Below, one piece after another: positions 34,400 to 45,200 of a stretch of DNA of 64,000 nt. The position numbers were made by a program, and so were the translations under genes. This stretch comes from Mesostigma viride. Lineage: Eukaryota > Streptophyta > Mesostigmatophyceae > Mesostigmatales > Mesostigmataceae. Numbering within the stretch: the first letter of the stretch is position 1; each line of letters opens with the position of its first letter. The notes under the pieces are model-generated. The model ran no database searches, had not been told where the DNA came from, and was given only the letters and a program-made list of their open reading frames with translations. Location of the stretch: positions 3,339,922-3,403,921 of the forward strand of contig RPFO01000276.1 in NCBI GenBank assembly GCA_009746045.1. The letters are read 5' to 3'.

Positions 34400-35100
34400 A
34401 ACCAAATGACATGATTGACCTGGATTTTTGTGCATTGTCTCAACTAGCGATTTTAAGCCTGCCTGCAAAGTTCCAACCTCAACTGAGCACACCTTCTATG
34501 AAAACTGCAATGAGTTGTGGTGAAAATGGCGAAAATCGCGCACTTTTGGTAACATTTGCTTACAAACTGCCATCAAATGACACCTGGTTGACCTGGATTT
34601 TTGTGCATTGGCTAAACTAGCGATTTTAAGTCTGCCTGCAAATTTCCAGCCTCAATTGTTCACACCTTCTATGAAAACTGCAATGAATGTGGCGAAAAAG
34701 GCGAAAATCGCGCACTTTTGGTAACATTTGCTGACAAACTGCCATCAAATGACACCTGGTTGACCTGGATTTTTGTGCATTGGCTAAACTAGCAATTTCA
34801 AGTCTGCCTGCAAATTTCCAGCCTCAATTGTTCACACCTTGTATGGAAACTGCAATGAATGGTGGTGAAAAAGGTGAAAAACGTGCGTTTTTGCTAGCAT
34901 TTGTCAGCAAAATGTCACCAAACGAAGTGTTAAGGACCTGAATTTTTTCACAATGTCTAAAATAATGATGTTAAGCATGCATGCAGAGATCCAGCCTCAA
35001 CTGGGCACATCTTGTATGGAAACTGCAACATTATGTGGTGAAAAACGTGAAAAACGCGCGTTTTTGCTAGCATTTGGTGGCAGTTTGTCACTAAATGGGG
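34400..35100. repeat. 173-bp satellite, about four copies
   Basis: The anchor GACCTGGATTTTTGTGCATT or its variant starts at 34417, 34590, 34762 and, diverged, 34935, a spacing of 172-173 bp. Units share TGCCTGCAAATTTCCAGCCT, ACTGCAATGA and a GCGCACTTTTGGTAACATTTG-like end. The later units are more diverged. No protein is encoded. Confidence 0.9.
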
Positions 35101-35282
35101 TCAGATGACCATGGGACCTGGTGCACAGTTGGTAGTCATGAGCATCAGTCTCCTTGCAAGCAGCCAGGCCAGGAGCTCTTTATTTGCATATTATACGGGA
35201 TTTGTTTATTGTAAAACCTGAAATTTTGCTAAAATAGATGTGCCAAAAATAGACCAACGAGGTCAGAAAAATCTGGAAAGTT

Positions 35283-36285
35283 CAATTCCTTCTATTGGTG
35301 TCCCAAACATGCTGCCTGCACATATCTAGCATGTTTGGACTTAATCTGTTCCATGTAGGGCTTATAAGGTAGGTTTTTGGCACTTTCATACCGTTGTGCC
35401 ATGCCGATCCGTGTCGTCATGTCGTCCTCGCAGTCGGGAAGCCAACTGCCGAGCAGCTTGAAGCGGCCTGAAGGAGGCCGGAGGGTAGTCGACCTCGGCA
35501 TCGTCTAAGAGGCGGAGTGTGGGTGGGGGCCCTGCCATGCCGAGGGCGGCCAGGGCCTCCGTTTTGGGGCTGATTTCAAAACCAACCGCCCGAGCCTCGA
35601 GCGCCAGGCAGTCCAGCCAAAGTTGGGCAGACTCCGGCTTCTCGATGAGCGTGATGTCGTCGGCATAAGTGAGGCCGGTCAGCTAGTAAATTCTGCTTGT
35701 TAGTCGGCCCCCCTTCCCCAAGCTCGTTCGTGATCGCTAGGCCAGGGGCACGGCCTGCAATGCTAGCAAAGCGAGCACGTGCCTGGCGCATAACATAATC
35801 CACTACAATAATAAACACTTTGCCCACGCTCCTTGCTATGATATGCTCACATGGGTCTTATTGCACCCACAGTTTGCCGGATCGTTAGCCTGTCCTTTTA
35901 GCTAGCCGCGCCCGATTGCAGCTGTGGCATGCCTTTGGCATGAAGGAGACTGGGGGTCTCTGCCCTTTCTCCTGTAGTGCACACACAGGGATTAAAAGCA
36001 CTTCGGTGCTCCGTGACTCCCCAACGGGAGCACGAGTTTAATTAATTAATTAATTAATTAATAATAAACAGGTACGGCGACAGGACGCAACCCTGCCAGA
36101 TGCCGGTCTGCAGTGGGCATGGCGGCCCACTGCCGGGGTAATGCCGTGTTGAGTGCGCACCGAAGTGGTCGACCCCTCATACAGCGTGCGGATGACGGTA
36201 ATCAGGGGAGTGGGGACGCGAGCACGAGCAAGTACAGCCCATAGAGCGTCCCGGCCAGAGGACAGAATCAAAAGCCTTGATGAGG
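35283..36285 (-). pseudogene. LINE reverse-transcriptase fragment, copy 2, split by a SINE-like insertion
   Basis: On the minus strand: KAFDS (motif A region), RDALWAVLARARVPTPLITV, CVLSPYLFI, then after an inserted 242-bp element IVVDYVMRQARARF, LTYADDITLIEKPESAQLWL (YADD, motif C) and GRFKLLGSWLPDCEDD. This is the catalytic core of a non-LTR polymerase. It carries frameshifts, the insertion at 35818-36059, and lacks both ends. A 5'-truncated copy of the neighbour at 36287-36960 abuts it directly. Confidence 0.88.
35807..36070 (+). mobile_element. SINE-like copy inserted in a LINE, 11-bp target duplication
   Basis: The insertion 35818-36059 is flanked by AATAATAAACA (35807-35817 and 36060-36070). 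Removing it rejoins the interrupted LINE frame at LFI|IVVDYV. Body matches 21296-21672 (TTATTGCACCCACAG, GGGATTAAAAGCACT, CTCCCCAACGGGAG), but is shorter at the 5' side. The tail is (TTAA)n instead of (AAGT)n. Confidence 0.88.
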
Positions 36286-36286
36286 A

Positions 36287-36960
36287 ATGGCTGAGGTAAG
36301 CTATCTAGGTCCTAGTTACAGGGTTGTGGGCACCACGGCCCGAATCGCTATGAATGCCATTACTTGGTCACGCGCGGAGCCCCCACAGACTTGGGGGTGG
36401 TCTCCTTCATCACTACTTGCCATCTATCCTTGCGTACCATCTGCCTCCATATTACAGACAAACCAGGAGGCTGCCCGGGTGAATGTGAGCCCGTCACGTC
36501 TAGTGCAGCACATGTCCATGCCGAGTCTATCACGGGAAGTCCACGGGTGGCGGCCCTGCCGCGCGTGGCCTGGGGCCCGCCACGTACTGAGGGGAGGACA
36601 TAACGCCCTAGCTGGGCGGGCTTGGTGCCAGCTAGTCTATATGATGCGTCTACCTGATCTGTGCGAGCCAGGTGCCCGGCTAGGCTCAGGCGCCTGTGCC
36701 TAAGAATGTGGGAAACATACGGCAAATATCAGTGTACAAATCCTCATTACTAATGTGCAAACCAAAAGGGATGTGAAGGGCCTTGCGCAGCATCTTGGTG
36801 ACGTTGCCGTCACGGCGTTGCTCCGCCAGCTCGATCCTGCGTCACGGTCCAGGTCTCGGCGCCGTCGGTCAGGATGTCCTCATAGGTCACGATATCGTCA
36901 GAATGGCGACGTTGAATAGGTCACGCTTGATGATCTGGGCCTAGGGCGGGGTTAAGTAAG
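36287..36960 (-). pseudogene. LINE polymerase C-terminal fragment, copy 3
   Basis: Closely similar to 30783-31530 but without the TTAA-tailed interruption. Encodes MPYVSHILRHRRLSLAGHLA and SVIWRQMVRKDRWQVVMKET on the minus strand. Several small indels break the frame upstream (near 36800-36900). Confidence 0.85.
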
Positions 36961-37898
36961 TAAGTACTTGCGTGTCATGCGCAAAGGCATGCCACGGATC
37001 GAGTACTGTGCTAATCTCATTAGAAAAATTATTACACACAAGTTTAAACAGTTATCGTCTGCATCATCCCCCAACCGTTAAGCACTACAGATGGGAATGT
37101 ACTAGATGGGGATGTAATCCTCATCCGAGCTGTCCTCTACTGTAATGGCAGACGAGGCGGTAGTGTAGCGGCTATCCTCAGGACCAATAACCTCCACGGC
37201 TCCACCTGCGGACTTCTACCCTGGCTAGCAACGGGCCGCGGGGCCTGTGGGGAGAAAACAGGAGCATACCCCTCGGGAAGGTGCTTATCGCAGACATGGC
37301 AGCCCATTTCTCCTTGTCAATCATGCGGGCGCGGATTACGGATAGTCCCAGAAGCCCTGCATCTTCAAGCAGTTGTGTCACATAGGTCCGGGTCGCGCCG
37401 CGCCGGTGCCCGGCGCGCGCAAGTTTGCCAGTGGGTTGCGATGGGACATGTACAAGGGGACCTTGCCATAGGAGGAGGTGTCTACCTGGTTGGCCCGGGC
37501 GGGGTTGCTCCACCAGCGGCGGTGGTCATGGAGGTGCGCCCACGCCATGCCGATCCGTGTCGTCAGGTCGTCCTCGCAGTTGGGAAGCCAGCTGCCGAGC
37601 AGCTTGAAGCGGCCTGAAGTAGGGTAGTTGACCTCGGTGTCGTCTATTATGAGGCGGCGTGTGGGTGGGGGCCCTGCCATGCCGAGGGTCAGGGCCTCCG
37701 TTTTGAGGCTGATTTCTAGATCAACCGCCCGAGCCTCGAGCGCCAGGCAGTCCAGCCAAAGTTGGGCAGACTCCGGCTTCTCGATTGAGCGTGATGTCGT
37801 CGGCATAAATGAGGTCAGCTAGTAAATTCTGCTTGTTAGTCGGCCCCCCTTCCCCAAGCTCGTTCGTGATCGCTAGGCCAGGGGCACGGCCTGCAATT
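36955..37898 (-). pseudogene. LINE fragment, copy 4, with internal deletion
   Basis: On the minus strand: LADLIYADDITL, then after a one-base insertion IEKPESAQLWLDCLALEARA and GRFKLLGSWLPNCEDDLTTR, then RRWWSNPARANQVDTSSYG, where the segment that holds LTYGAEAW in other copies is missing. The 3' end carries a (CTTA)n-type tail at about 36955 and sequence shared with 27568-27650. Confidence 0.85.
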
Positions 37899-38145
37899 CA
37901 TTAGCCGACGTTTAGTTTATTAGATGATGCATTAACCGGCGTTTAAGTAATTAATTAGCCATGCTTTGCCCACGCAGAGAGTTACTCTCTGCTGAGATGC
38001 CATTAAATCAAATTAAATTATAACATGACTCCGTTGGGAGATCATGTAGCACATATTCCCGTGGATGGATGGAGGGGGGACAAAGCCGCGAAACCGAACT
38101 AATCTAACTCTAAGCTAATCTAATCTAGAAAACCCTATACCTATT
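37899..38145 (-). mobile_element. LINE copy 5, 3' untranslated region
   Basis: Follows the stop codon of the frame at 38146-38840. It includes a stem CTCCCAACGGAG (38029-38040, minus strand) and then an AATTTAATTT stretch, similar to the 3' end of the SINE-like elements. Confidence 0.6.
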
Positions 38146-38840
38146 CTACTCAGCAAAGCGCCCCTTCCGCTTGGGGGGAGGGGGCTTGCCCACAGGGGCG
38201 GGCGTATGAGCCTGGACAATGGTATTCCACCTCTTCTTGTCCTGCATAGCAGTCCAAGCAAGAGAGAGGGAGTGAATGCGATGCTCAAACTGAGCTGGGA
38301 CCACTAGGTCAGCCATCAACTGCTGTGGGTAGGTCATGACATGTTTGCCTACCTTCTTAGGAATGTCCTTGGGGCCAGGCCAGGTCAGGATATGCCGCCC
38401 TGGCTGGCCAAGCCGCTGGGGGCCGGCCAGACCGAGGGCGGTGTCTACCTGGCTGGTGCGAGCAAGATGTCCTACGAATGCTATCCTACGCTGTCTAATC
38501 TCGTCCGAAATGCGAGGCATGCCCTGGTACAAAGATTCTAAAGGCCTATGTGTGGAAAACCCGACATTCAGGGCCTGACGGAGCATCCTGGTTACCGTGC
38601 CGTTGAGCTTGGCCGCCAGCGTGTCCGTGAGCGTCCATGCCTCGGCGCCATACGTGAGCACCGTGAGGACCAGGACCTTGAGGAGCATGGGCTTGTGGTG
38701 CTCGCCAAGGACCTTCGAGTGCCAGTAGGTTTTGAGCGAACGATGCCGAGCCCAGGCCAGGCCGATGCGGGTGTCCATGTGCATCGGCGGCGGTGTCAGG
38801 AAGCATGCTTCCCAGCAGTTTAAAGCGATCATGATGAGAT
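38146..38840 (-). pseudogene. LINE polymerase C-terminal part, copy 5 (second subfamily)
   Basis: A clean 229-codon frame: RIGLAWARHRSLKTYWHSKV, LVLTVLTYGAEAWTLTDTLA, VTRMLRQALNVGFSTHRPLE, RQRRIAFVGHLARTSQVDT and a Pro/Lys-rich C-terminus ending at a stop. It is the post-reverse-transcriptase region of a LINE, clearly diverged from copies 1-4. It lacks the reverse-transcriptase core, so it is 5'-truncated. Confidence 0.85.
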
Positions 38841-38849
38841 GCCATGCCC

Positions 38850-41150
38850 TAGCTATTGTCTAGCCATAGTCAATCTTCCACCCCATGCCAGGCCTTTTAC
38901 ATCATGGTGGTGCAGGTGCACCTTGCATGTGCACCCAGAGTAGGCGGCAGTTTACATCTCCCACCTGCAGGTTGTAGCCCAGAATGTACTACAAATCAAA
39001 TGCGCCTTCTCAGGGCTAGGTGTTACGTATGCTCCCCACGCAGTTATGTTCTTAATTAGCTTATTTATCAGGGAATTCGACGACTGAGGCCGTTGGGGAT
39101 ATAAGGCCACACCCGAGTCAAAAATCGTGTCTTGCCAGTATACCTAGTAGTCCGGTCGGTTATTAGAGGCTGGTCCGTATCGACATGCATGCAGTGCAAG
39201 CAAACGCACTGCATGCTCAAATGTGGAGACGTACTATTACGGAAACGCACAGTACTGTTGCGTAGTAATGGGCAGATCGATGCTCAAGACAATACCGAAA
39301 ACGATGGCGATTATCCCTTCTCGGCTCCTTTGCGGCCTTCCTGACTCCCTCCTCGTACCAACAAGCGTCCACAGTCTTATACCAACACCTCAGTTCATTT
39401 ACCGTATTCGATTGATCACGCAACTCGAAAGACAACGGGAAGCCGCAATTTATACTCGGCACCTATTAATCGGAGACAGCTGCAGGTCCTCGCTCTCAAG
39501 CAGCGCCCAATGCCCAGCTAAGTGTTGCCGCCCCCACATTAGTTTTCGTGCATACAAAAGCATCACTTAGGTGGGAACATCAATATGGCATTCTCCACCG
39601 CCATACAAATATCGAGCCTCCTCCAAGGAGTTGGCCGCAGTCTTAATTACAATTACTGCGCACTCCAGTTATAGTATAATTTCGAACGTCACAGGTAGAC
39701 TTACTGGCTGATATACCACATAGTTTGCATACTTAGCACGAGCGCTAGAGGCCTGCCAAGACACTGCCGTGTGCTGACCAACTGGACATGGAGAACCCCA
39801 CAAAGGCACGCCATAATGTGCTGGATATTTAAACCACTTTCTGAAACAACCCCCCTCGCATGTATACTTTAATTTCTTAACTGAATATTAGCGGCCGGCC
39901 GGGACATCAACGTCTGAACGTTAGTCGCCCGCCTCCATGCTGCATAGTTCCGTAAATGCTCACGGCTGCATGCCAGCCACACGAGATCAAGGCTACACCG
40001 GAAAGGGCCAGCTGACTTCCCTATGCATAAAAATCGATCGCATCATGAGAGCTAGCTAGTCACGCGCGCCCGGCCTGAAAAAAATAATGTTTGCTGCGCG
40101 CGCTCTGCGCCTGTATCGGCTCTAATAAATGAACGCGTGGCGGGATTCTCGGTCGCTGGTCCATCTTTCTATCCATTGGCAGGTACTCGGTAGAAATTCG
40201 CGCGAAAGGCAGCGTTATGACTTATGACCCAACAGCGAGATAATCATGGCCCAGAGTTATGCAACACCGCAGGAAACCCAAGAATGCATTTAAAACACAT
40301 CGCACGTGCCGGACTGGTGAGTACAATCCCACCTTTTGGTAAGATCTTACACTAGCATATACATATAAACATGGACAAGAAATTCCCACCTTCCCACGTA
40401 CATTGAGAAGCCGGGATCCTCGAGGCCCAAGCTCCCGTGGTGGCGGGGGTGAAAGGGGGCCATCGGTATTTGGGAAATTAAACCTCACGACATCTTAGTA
40501 ACACAGATCCGGCAGTGGCTAATTATTTATCGAGTTAGGCGCATTTTCATATGTAGGTTTCTTCTTACGGCATCCACTTAAAATGTGGTATATGGCCGCA
40601 AGTTTGGATTACATGCATACGCTTGGTCGCTAAAGCAGAGGCTGCTGCTTCCAGTTTCGCTTCAATATCCTCGTGAATCGTCGCAAGGGCCGTCAAAGTT
40701 TGGCAATCAATTCACGTATCTAACCTGTCCTGGAATCTCATGAGGAGCATTCCATTCCACGCCTGTTAGTGTGTAACCTAACGTTCTGGGAATCATGGAA
40801 ATCCTTTTTGCTCCCTGCTGGCTGTCTGCAAAAGCACGACGCGGCCTTGTCCTCTCGCAACCACCAGAATGCAGCTGCGTGCATGTTACGATATCCCCCA
40901 AAGCGCGAGATGCTTGTTGGTCCCTTGCACCTCTTTGGGCCGAGGACGCCAAGGCATTGAGGGTTAGTCGCTTGCCTCCTGCGCAGCCCGCATTCGGCGG
41001 GTGAAACGCCCCCGGCATCCCCGATTACGAACGCTAGATGAGGCCGCCGTCGGCCTGACATCCTTATCGCCATCTGCACCTGGCGTGGCCAGGCATCGTT
41101 CTGACGCCACATTGGTTCTACGTGAAGTAGTCAGCACCTCGCCATACCCC
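38850..41150. other. Intergenic DNA upstream of gene B
   Basis: About 2.3 kb without a convincing gene or repeat. A 10-bp inverted repeat GCATGCAGTG / CACTGCATGC lies at 39185-39214. Probably holds the upstream control region of gene B. Confidence 0.5.
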
Positions 41151-41155
41151 CCAAG

Positions 41156-41161
41156 TATAAA
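41156..41161 (+). promoter_or_regulatory. TATA-like box upstream of gene B exon 1
   Basis: TATAAA in AAGTATAAAGCC lies 47 bp before the ATG at 41203. That ATG sits in a good context (CCTGCCATGG). This implies a very short 5' leader if the box is used. Confidence 0.45.
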
Positions 41162-41202
41162 GCCTGTTGATAGCATAATACTAGGTCCACAGGAGACCTG
41201 CC

Positions 41203-42247
41203 ATGGACCCCTCGGTAGCTGCCGTCTATACCGCCGAGGCTCACGCGTTCCTGGTCGATGGCCTGCGCGTTCGCCGGCAGCAGCTCAACCAGCGGCTGGC
41301 CAGCGGCACGCTGACCGCCCACAGCGCTCTCGACCTACTCAGTGCGGAGCAGGTGTGGCGGCTGTATAGTCTCTGGGGACCCGGTGGTGGCACAGCAACG
41401 AACAAGGCGGAGGCCATCGACCATTACTTGAGTGGGCCTGATCAGCACGACCTGGTGTGGGATGCTATCAACCGGACATTATCGGAGCCCGAAGTGCCGC
41501 AGTGGGACGGCGCGCACTTGGCAAGCGCGTGGTATGGCCCGAGTGGCCAGCTTGCCGGTATGATCCCGGATGACGATCTGAAGAATGAGTGGACCGTTCA
41601 ACGTTTAGAGCAGGAGGTCTTCCGGAGAGAGGAGGAGGAGGATGGGGGCGAAGCGATGGTGGAGGTGGGGGAGCAAGGGGTTGGGACCCGGGACAGGGAC
41701 GCAGAAATCGCCAAGCTGCTGGAGTGGGAGGAGAGGCTGCCCGAGGAGCGGAAAACATTGCTGGCAAGGATATTGCCGCGCGTCGCGGCTGTAAACAGCC
41801 AATACATCGGGCAGCGGCTAGCTGCGACCATCTGGTTGGCTTTTGGCGACGTGTTGACCGTGCCAGCTGTGGTGGCTTGCTTCCCAAAAGGGGCTGAGAA
41901 CGAGGGCAACTTTAACTCCGTGTTTGACGCGCTGTTCCGGCTGATCGACCTGTGGTCGAAAGATCCCGAGGCACCGGTCCCCCTCCCCGGTTTCCGCCCC
42001 ATCGATGCCACCCTGCCCCTGGCTGCCCAGCGGCTGAGGCTGGATGCCCTCACAGTGGAGGAGATCGTGGACCCCCCGTTGCGTGTGGTCAAGGTGGACT
42101 TGACATCGCTTCAGCAGCGGTGTGTGCGCCGGGTGCTTCCCCGGGACGGCACCCGCTTGGACCTTGTCACCTCCTTGGTGGATACGGAAGACCAAACATT
42201 GTGCTTGATGGCTCTGGAGCGGATCCAAGCACGGATGCAGCTAGCAG
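41203..42247 (+). CDS. Gene B exon 1: 348-residue N-terminal region
   Basis: Starts at ATG 41203 ([20 protein letters not shown]) and runs to a donor at 42247|GTATGC. It holds two helical parts ([35 protein letters not shown]) around a Glu-rich segment ([20 protein letters not shown]). I recognise no domain. The link to the ATPase exons rests on phase (1 into 42365, 1 into 43484, 1 into 44621), so a separate gene ending near here cannot be excluded. If unspliced, the frame ends at 42300 after 365 residues. Confidence 0.6.
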
Positions 42248-45200
42248 GTATGCCTTTTGTTGCTGATGGAGCCAGCAGGTATTCCTCGTGTTGCTGGTAA
42301 AGCGAGTAGGTATGTACATTGTGTTACACATAGAGTCAGCAGCAGCTTTGCCTCGTGTTTGCAGTGCCGGAAGGTAACGGACGACGAGACAGTGCTTGCA
42401 TGGGTGTAGTGAATTGGTGGGTGCTATGTATATGGGTTATCGTGACATGGTGGGTGCTATGTATGTGGGTTATCGTGACATGGTGGGTGCTATGTATATG
42501 GGTTATCGTGACATGGTGGGTGCTATGTATATGGGTTATCGTGACATGGTGGGTGCTATGTATATGGGTTATCGTGACATGGTGGGTGCTATGTGAAGGG
42601 ACACATCACATCAATTAATATGGGTGTGTACGTAAGTTTGGATTTGAGCTCCTGAGTATGAGGATTGTCACCAATAACTTGCACGGGACGGGGGGGAACT
42701 GTCTTGGCAACACCTACACAGCATATGTACAGAGGCCACAAGCAACTTGGTCGAAATGGTGGTCTAGCACCAGCGGTGCTCATGCAACTTGTTCTGCCCG
42801 CTGGCACAGGCCAAGTGCTGCGAGGCCATGTCACGTCGCAACAGCACTGCTGGGTCTTTTGAGCTCAAGGGGTTTGCAGCTTTTCCAAATGAAATGAAAG
42901 TAGTATTGTTGCATTTTGCTTCTTTGAGGCAAAGCAGTCCGTGTCTAGGTACGTAGCACATAGGTCCAAGCTACCAATTTCTCCATACACATTGCTTTAC
43001 GATTTTCTATGAGCAGCCATGTCCAGGTGCTGGCATGTATCCAGCTGCCAACATAGGGCTTCGTTGCAGTGACACCACTGGCAGCTCCATACAGACACGA
43101 TATGGCTAGCTACGCATACACTATACTCTAGTATGGTAGGTTCCTGGCACCACTGGCAGTCCTAAGTGCATGCTTTCAACATGCAGGCACAACTTGGCGG
43201 GAGCCAGGCGATGCAGAGCTATGAGTGAGGCAGCCTGACGCGTTTTACCGTCATCCGAACGAGCAAATGAGAAATGGAGGAACGATGATCATGTTGCATG
43301 GATATCTCCATGCACCTTATGCATGCTCTTGACAAATGCACCTTATGCATGCTCTTGACAAATGCACATAGGGCATGTTTTTGACAAATACACCTTTGTG
43401 TGTTTACTAACAAATGCACCTTATGCGTGGTGTGTTCTTGACAAATGCACCTTACGCGTGTTCACGACTTTGTCTTACCGCAGCCACAGTAAATCGCCCC
43501 CCTGTTCGGCGAGTGAAGGTGCAGCACCCAGTCTCTCTGGTCCCTGAATATCCTTGTGAGTGGATGCAGCCATCATGGCATCTATGCATTCATTGAGAAC
43601 GGCAAATTACGGACATGAGTGGCAAAATGTATGAACTCTGAACCAGAACAACCACGGCGACTATGAGAACAGCCAGCCAACACTACCAACAACTACTTGT
43701 GGCCTATACACATGCTATGGATGATTGATTGTTGTGTGTAATTTATGTCAACCTGTATCATGCACCCTCGTCAGGCGCTGTCTTCTTGCTCTCTCATCAG
43801 GCATCATCGTCAGTCACCATTGTCAGGCATTGCAGTCAGGCACCATTGTCAGGCACCGTTGTCAGGCGTTGCAGTCAGGCACCGTTGTCAGGCACGGCAT
43901 TGCTTGCCTATCCACACAAGGTCAGCTCTGTGGTAGTGAACACACAGAGGTGTGAGATTGGCTCCTTAACTGTCTGTCCTGCTTATATTGCTGCTACCCC
44001 ATTACGCCGGAAAGTTAATAGGACCCTCGAGGTGCAGCCAGCGGCAATGACCTTAAGGGGCCTTTTACCTAAGCCCACATGCATGCCACCAAGACAGCTG
44101 TATAGCCGGCGAGACCCACTTTTGGGCCCGTTTTTTCTACCCGTCTCCTCCACCGTACCTTGAACCCATCTTGTGACAGTGGGTTGGCACACATTAGCAG
44201 ATGGCAGGCAACTGGCCCATTGCTGCGGGCTTTTGGAAGGGCTTGGCCTGGGTGGTAAAATGAGGCCTAGGGGTTACTATGCCAACGGCACACTTGGGGC
44301 AAATGAATGACAGGAGCGAATCAAACCAATTTTTGCGGTGGAGGATACGTTGCCAGCTGTCAGGGATGCCACCTGAAACGTTCTTAGCTCTTAGGTTTGA
44401 TTATCCGTTCGTGCCGTTCTTAACCGGCGTGTCCTTTTACTGCGCAGGTGGCTTATTGGTTCTCCCCAATTCCACGCAGTAAAGCCTTGCTAATCTTCTC
44501 CGTAGATTTGAGTTTCTCGCCATGCATGAAAGCTCCATGTGTACATTCCTTACGTTAGTGCATCCTTATTTTATGCATTCTCTCGCTGTTGATGTCGACC
44601 CTCTTGGTCCTGGCCACCAGCCCGGTACGGCGTCCGTGCAGAGCAGCTGGTGCTTCTGGAGCCCATCGACAACGCGTTCCACGCCCATAATGCGATCGGC
44701 AGTTATGCCAGCCAGGCCAAGTCCATCAACCTGACCATGTACTGCCCAGATGAGGTGAGGCTTATTCTGCCACCTTTCGGTGTAGTACTTCGCTGTCTGC
44801 TGGAAAATGGAGGATTGCCTGTTCCTGCCCCCTCCCTCGTCTATAACCCCACGATCATGTCCATGGATGATTTTTTATCCGAAACTTTTCTGTCATGACA
44901 CTTTTCTCTTTCTGTCATGACAACCGCTCCCAGCAATCACTGTTGGAAAACTGCATGCTGACGTCACAAGGCTTGGTACTGCAGCACCCCATTGTGGGTA
45001 GCTTTGGGGTGGACTGAAGAGGATGGGGTGTCCCTGTTTCTACCAAGTGCACCTCTTTGTGTCGTGTAAAGGGGGGAATGCTTTGTAGTGAGTGTTCAAT
45101 GTAGTGATAGCCGCGCTCCTCTCCCAACTTTGCCACAATACACCACCGGACCCATCTCTATGTACGCTCATGTTTTTTTTTATCTTTCATGAAAGGCAGC

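Noticed and set aside
42355-42618. A membrane protein with [11 protein letters not shown] repeats
   Set aside because: It is the translation of the 33-bp minisatellite.
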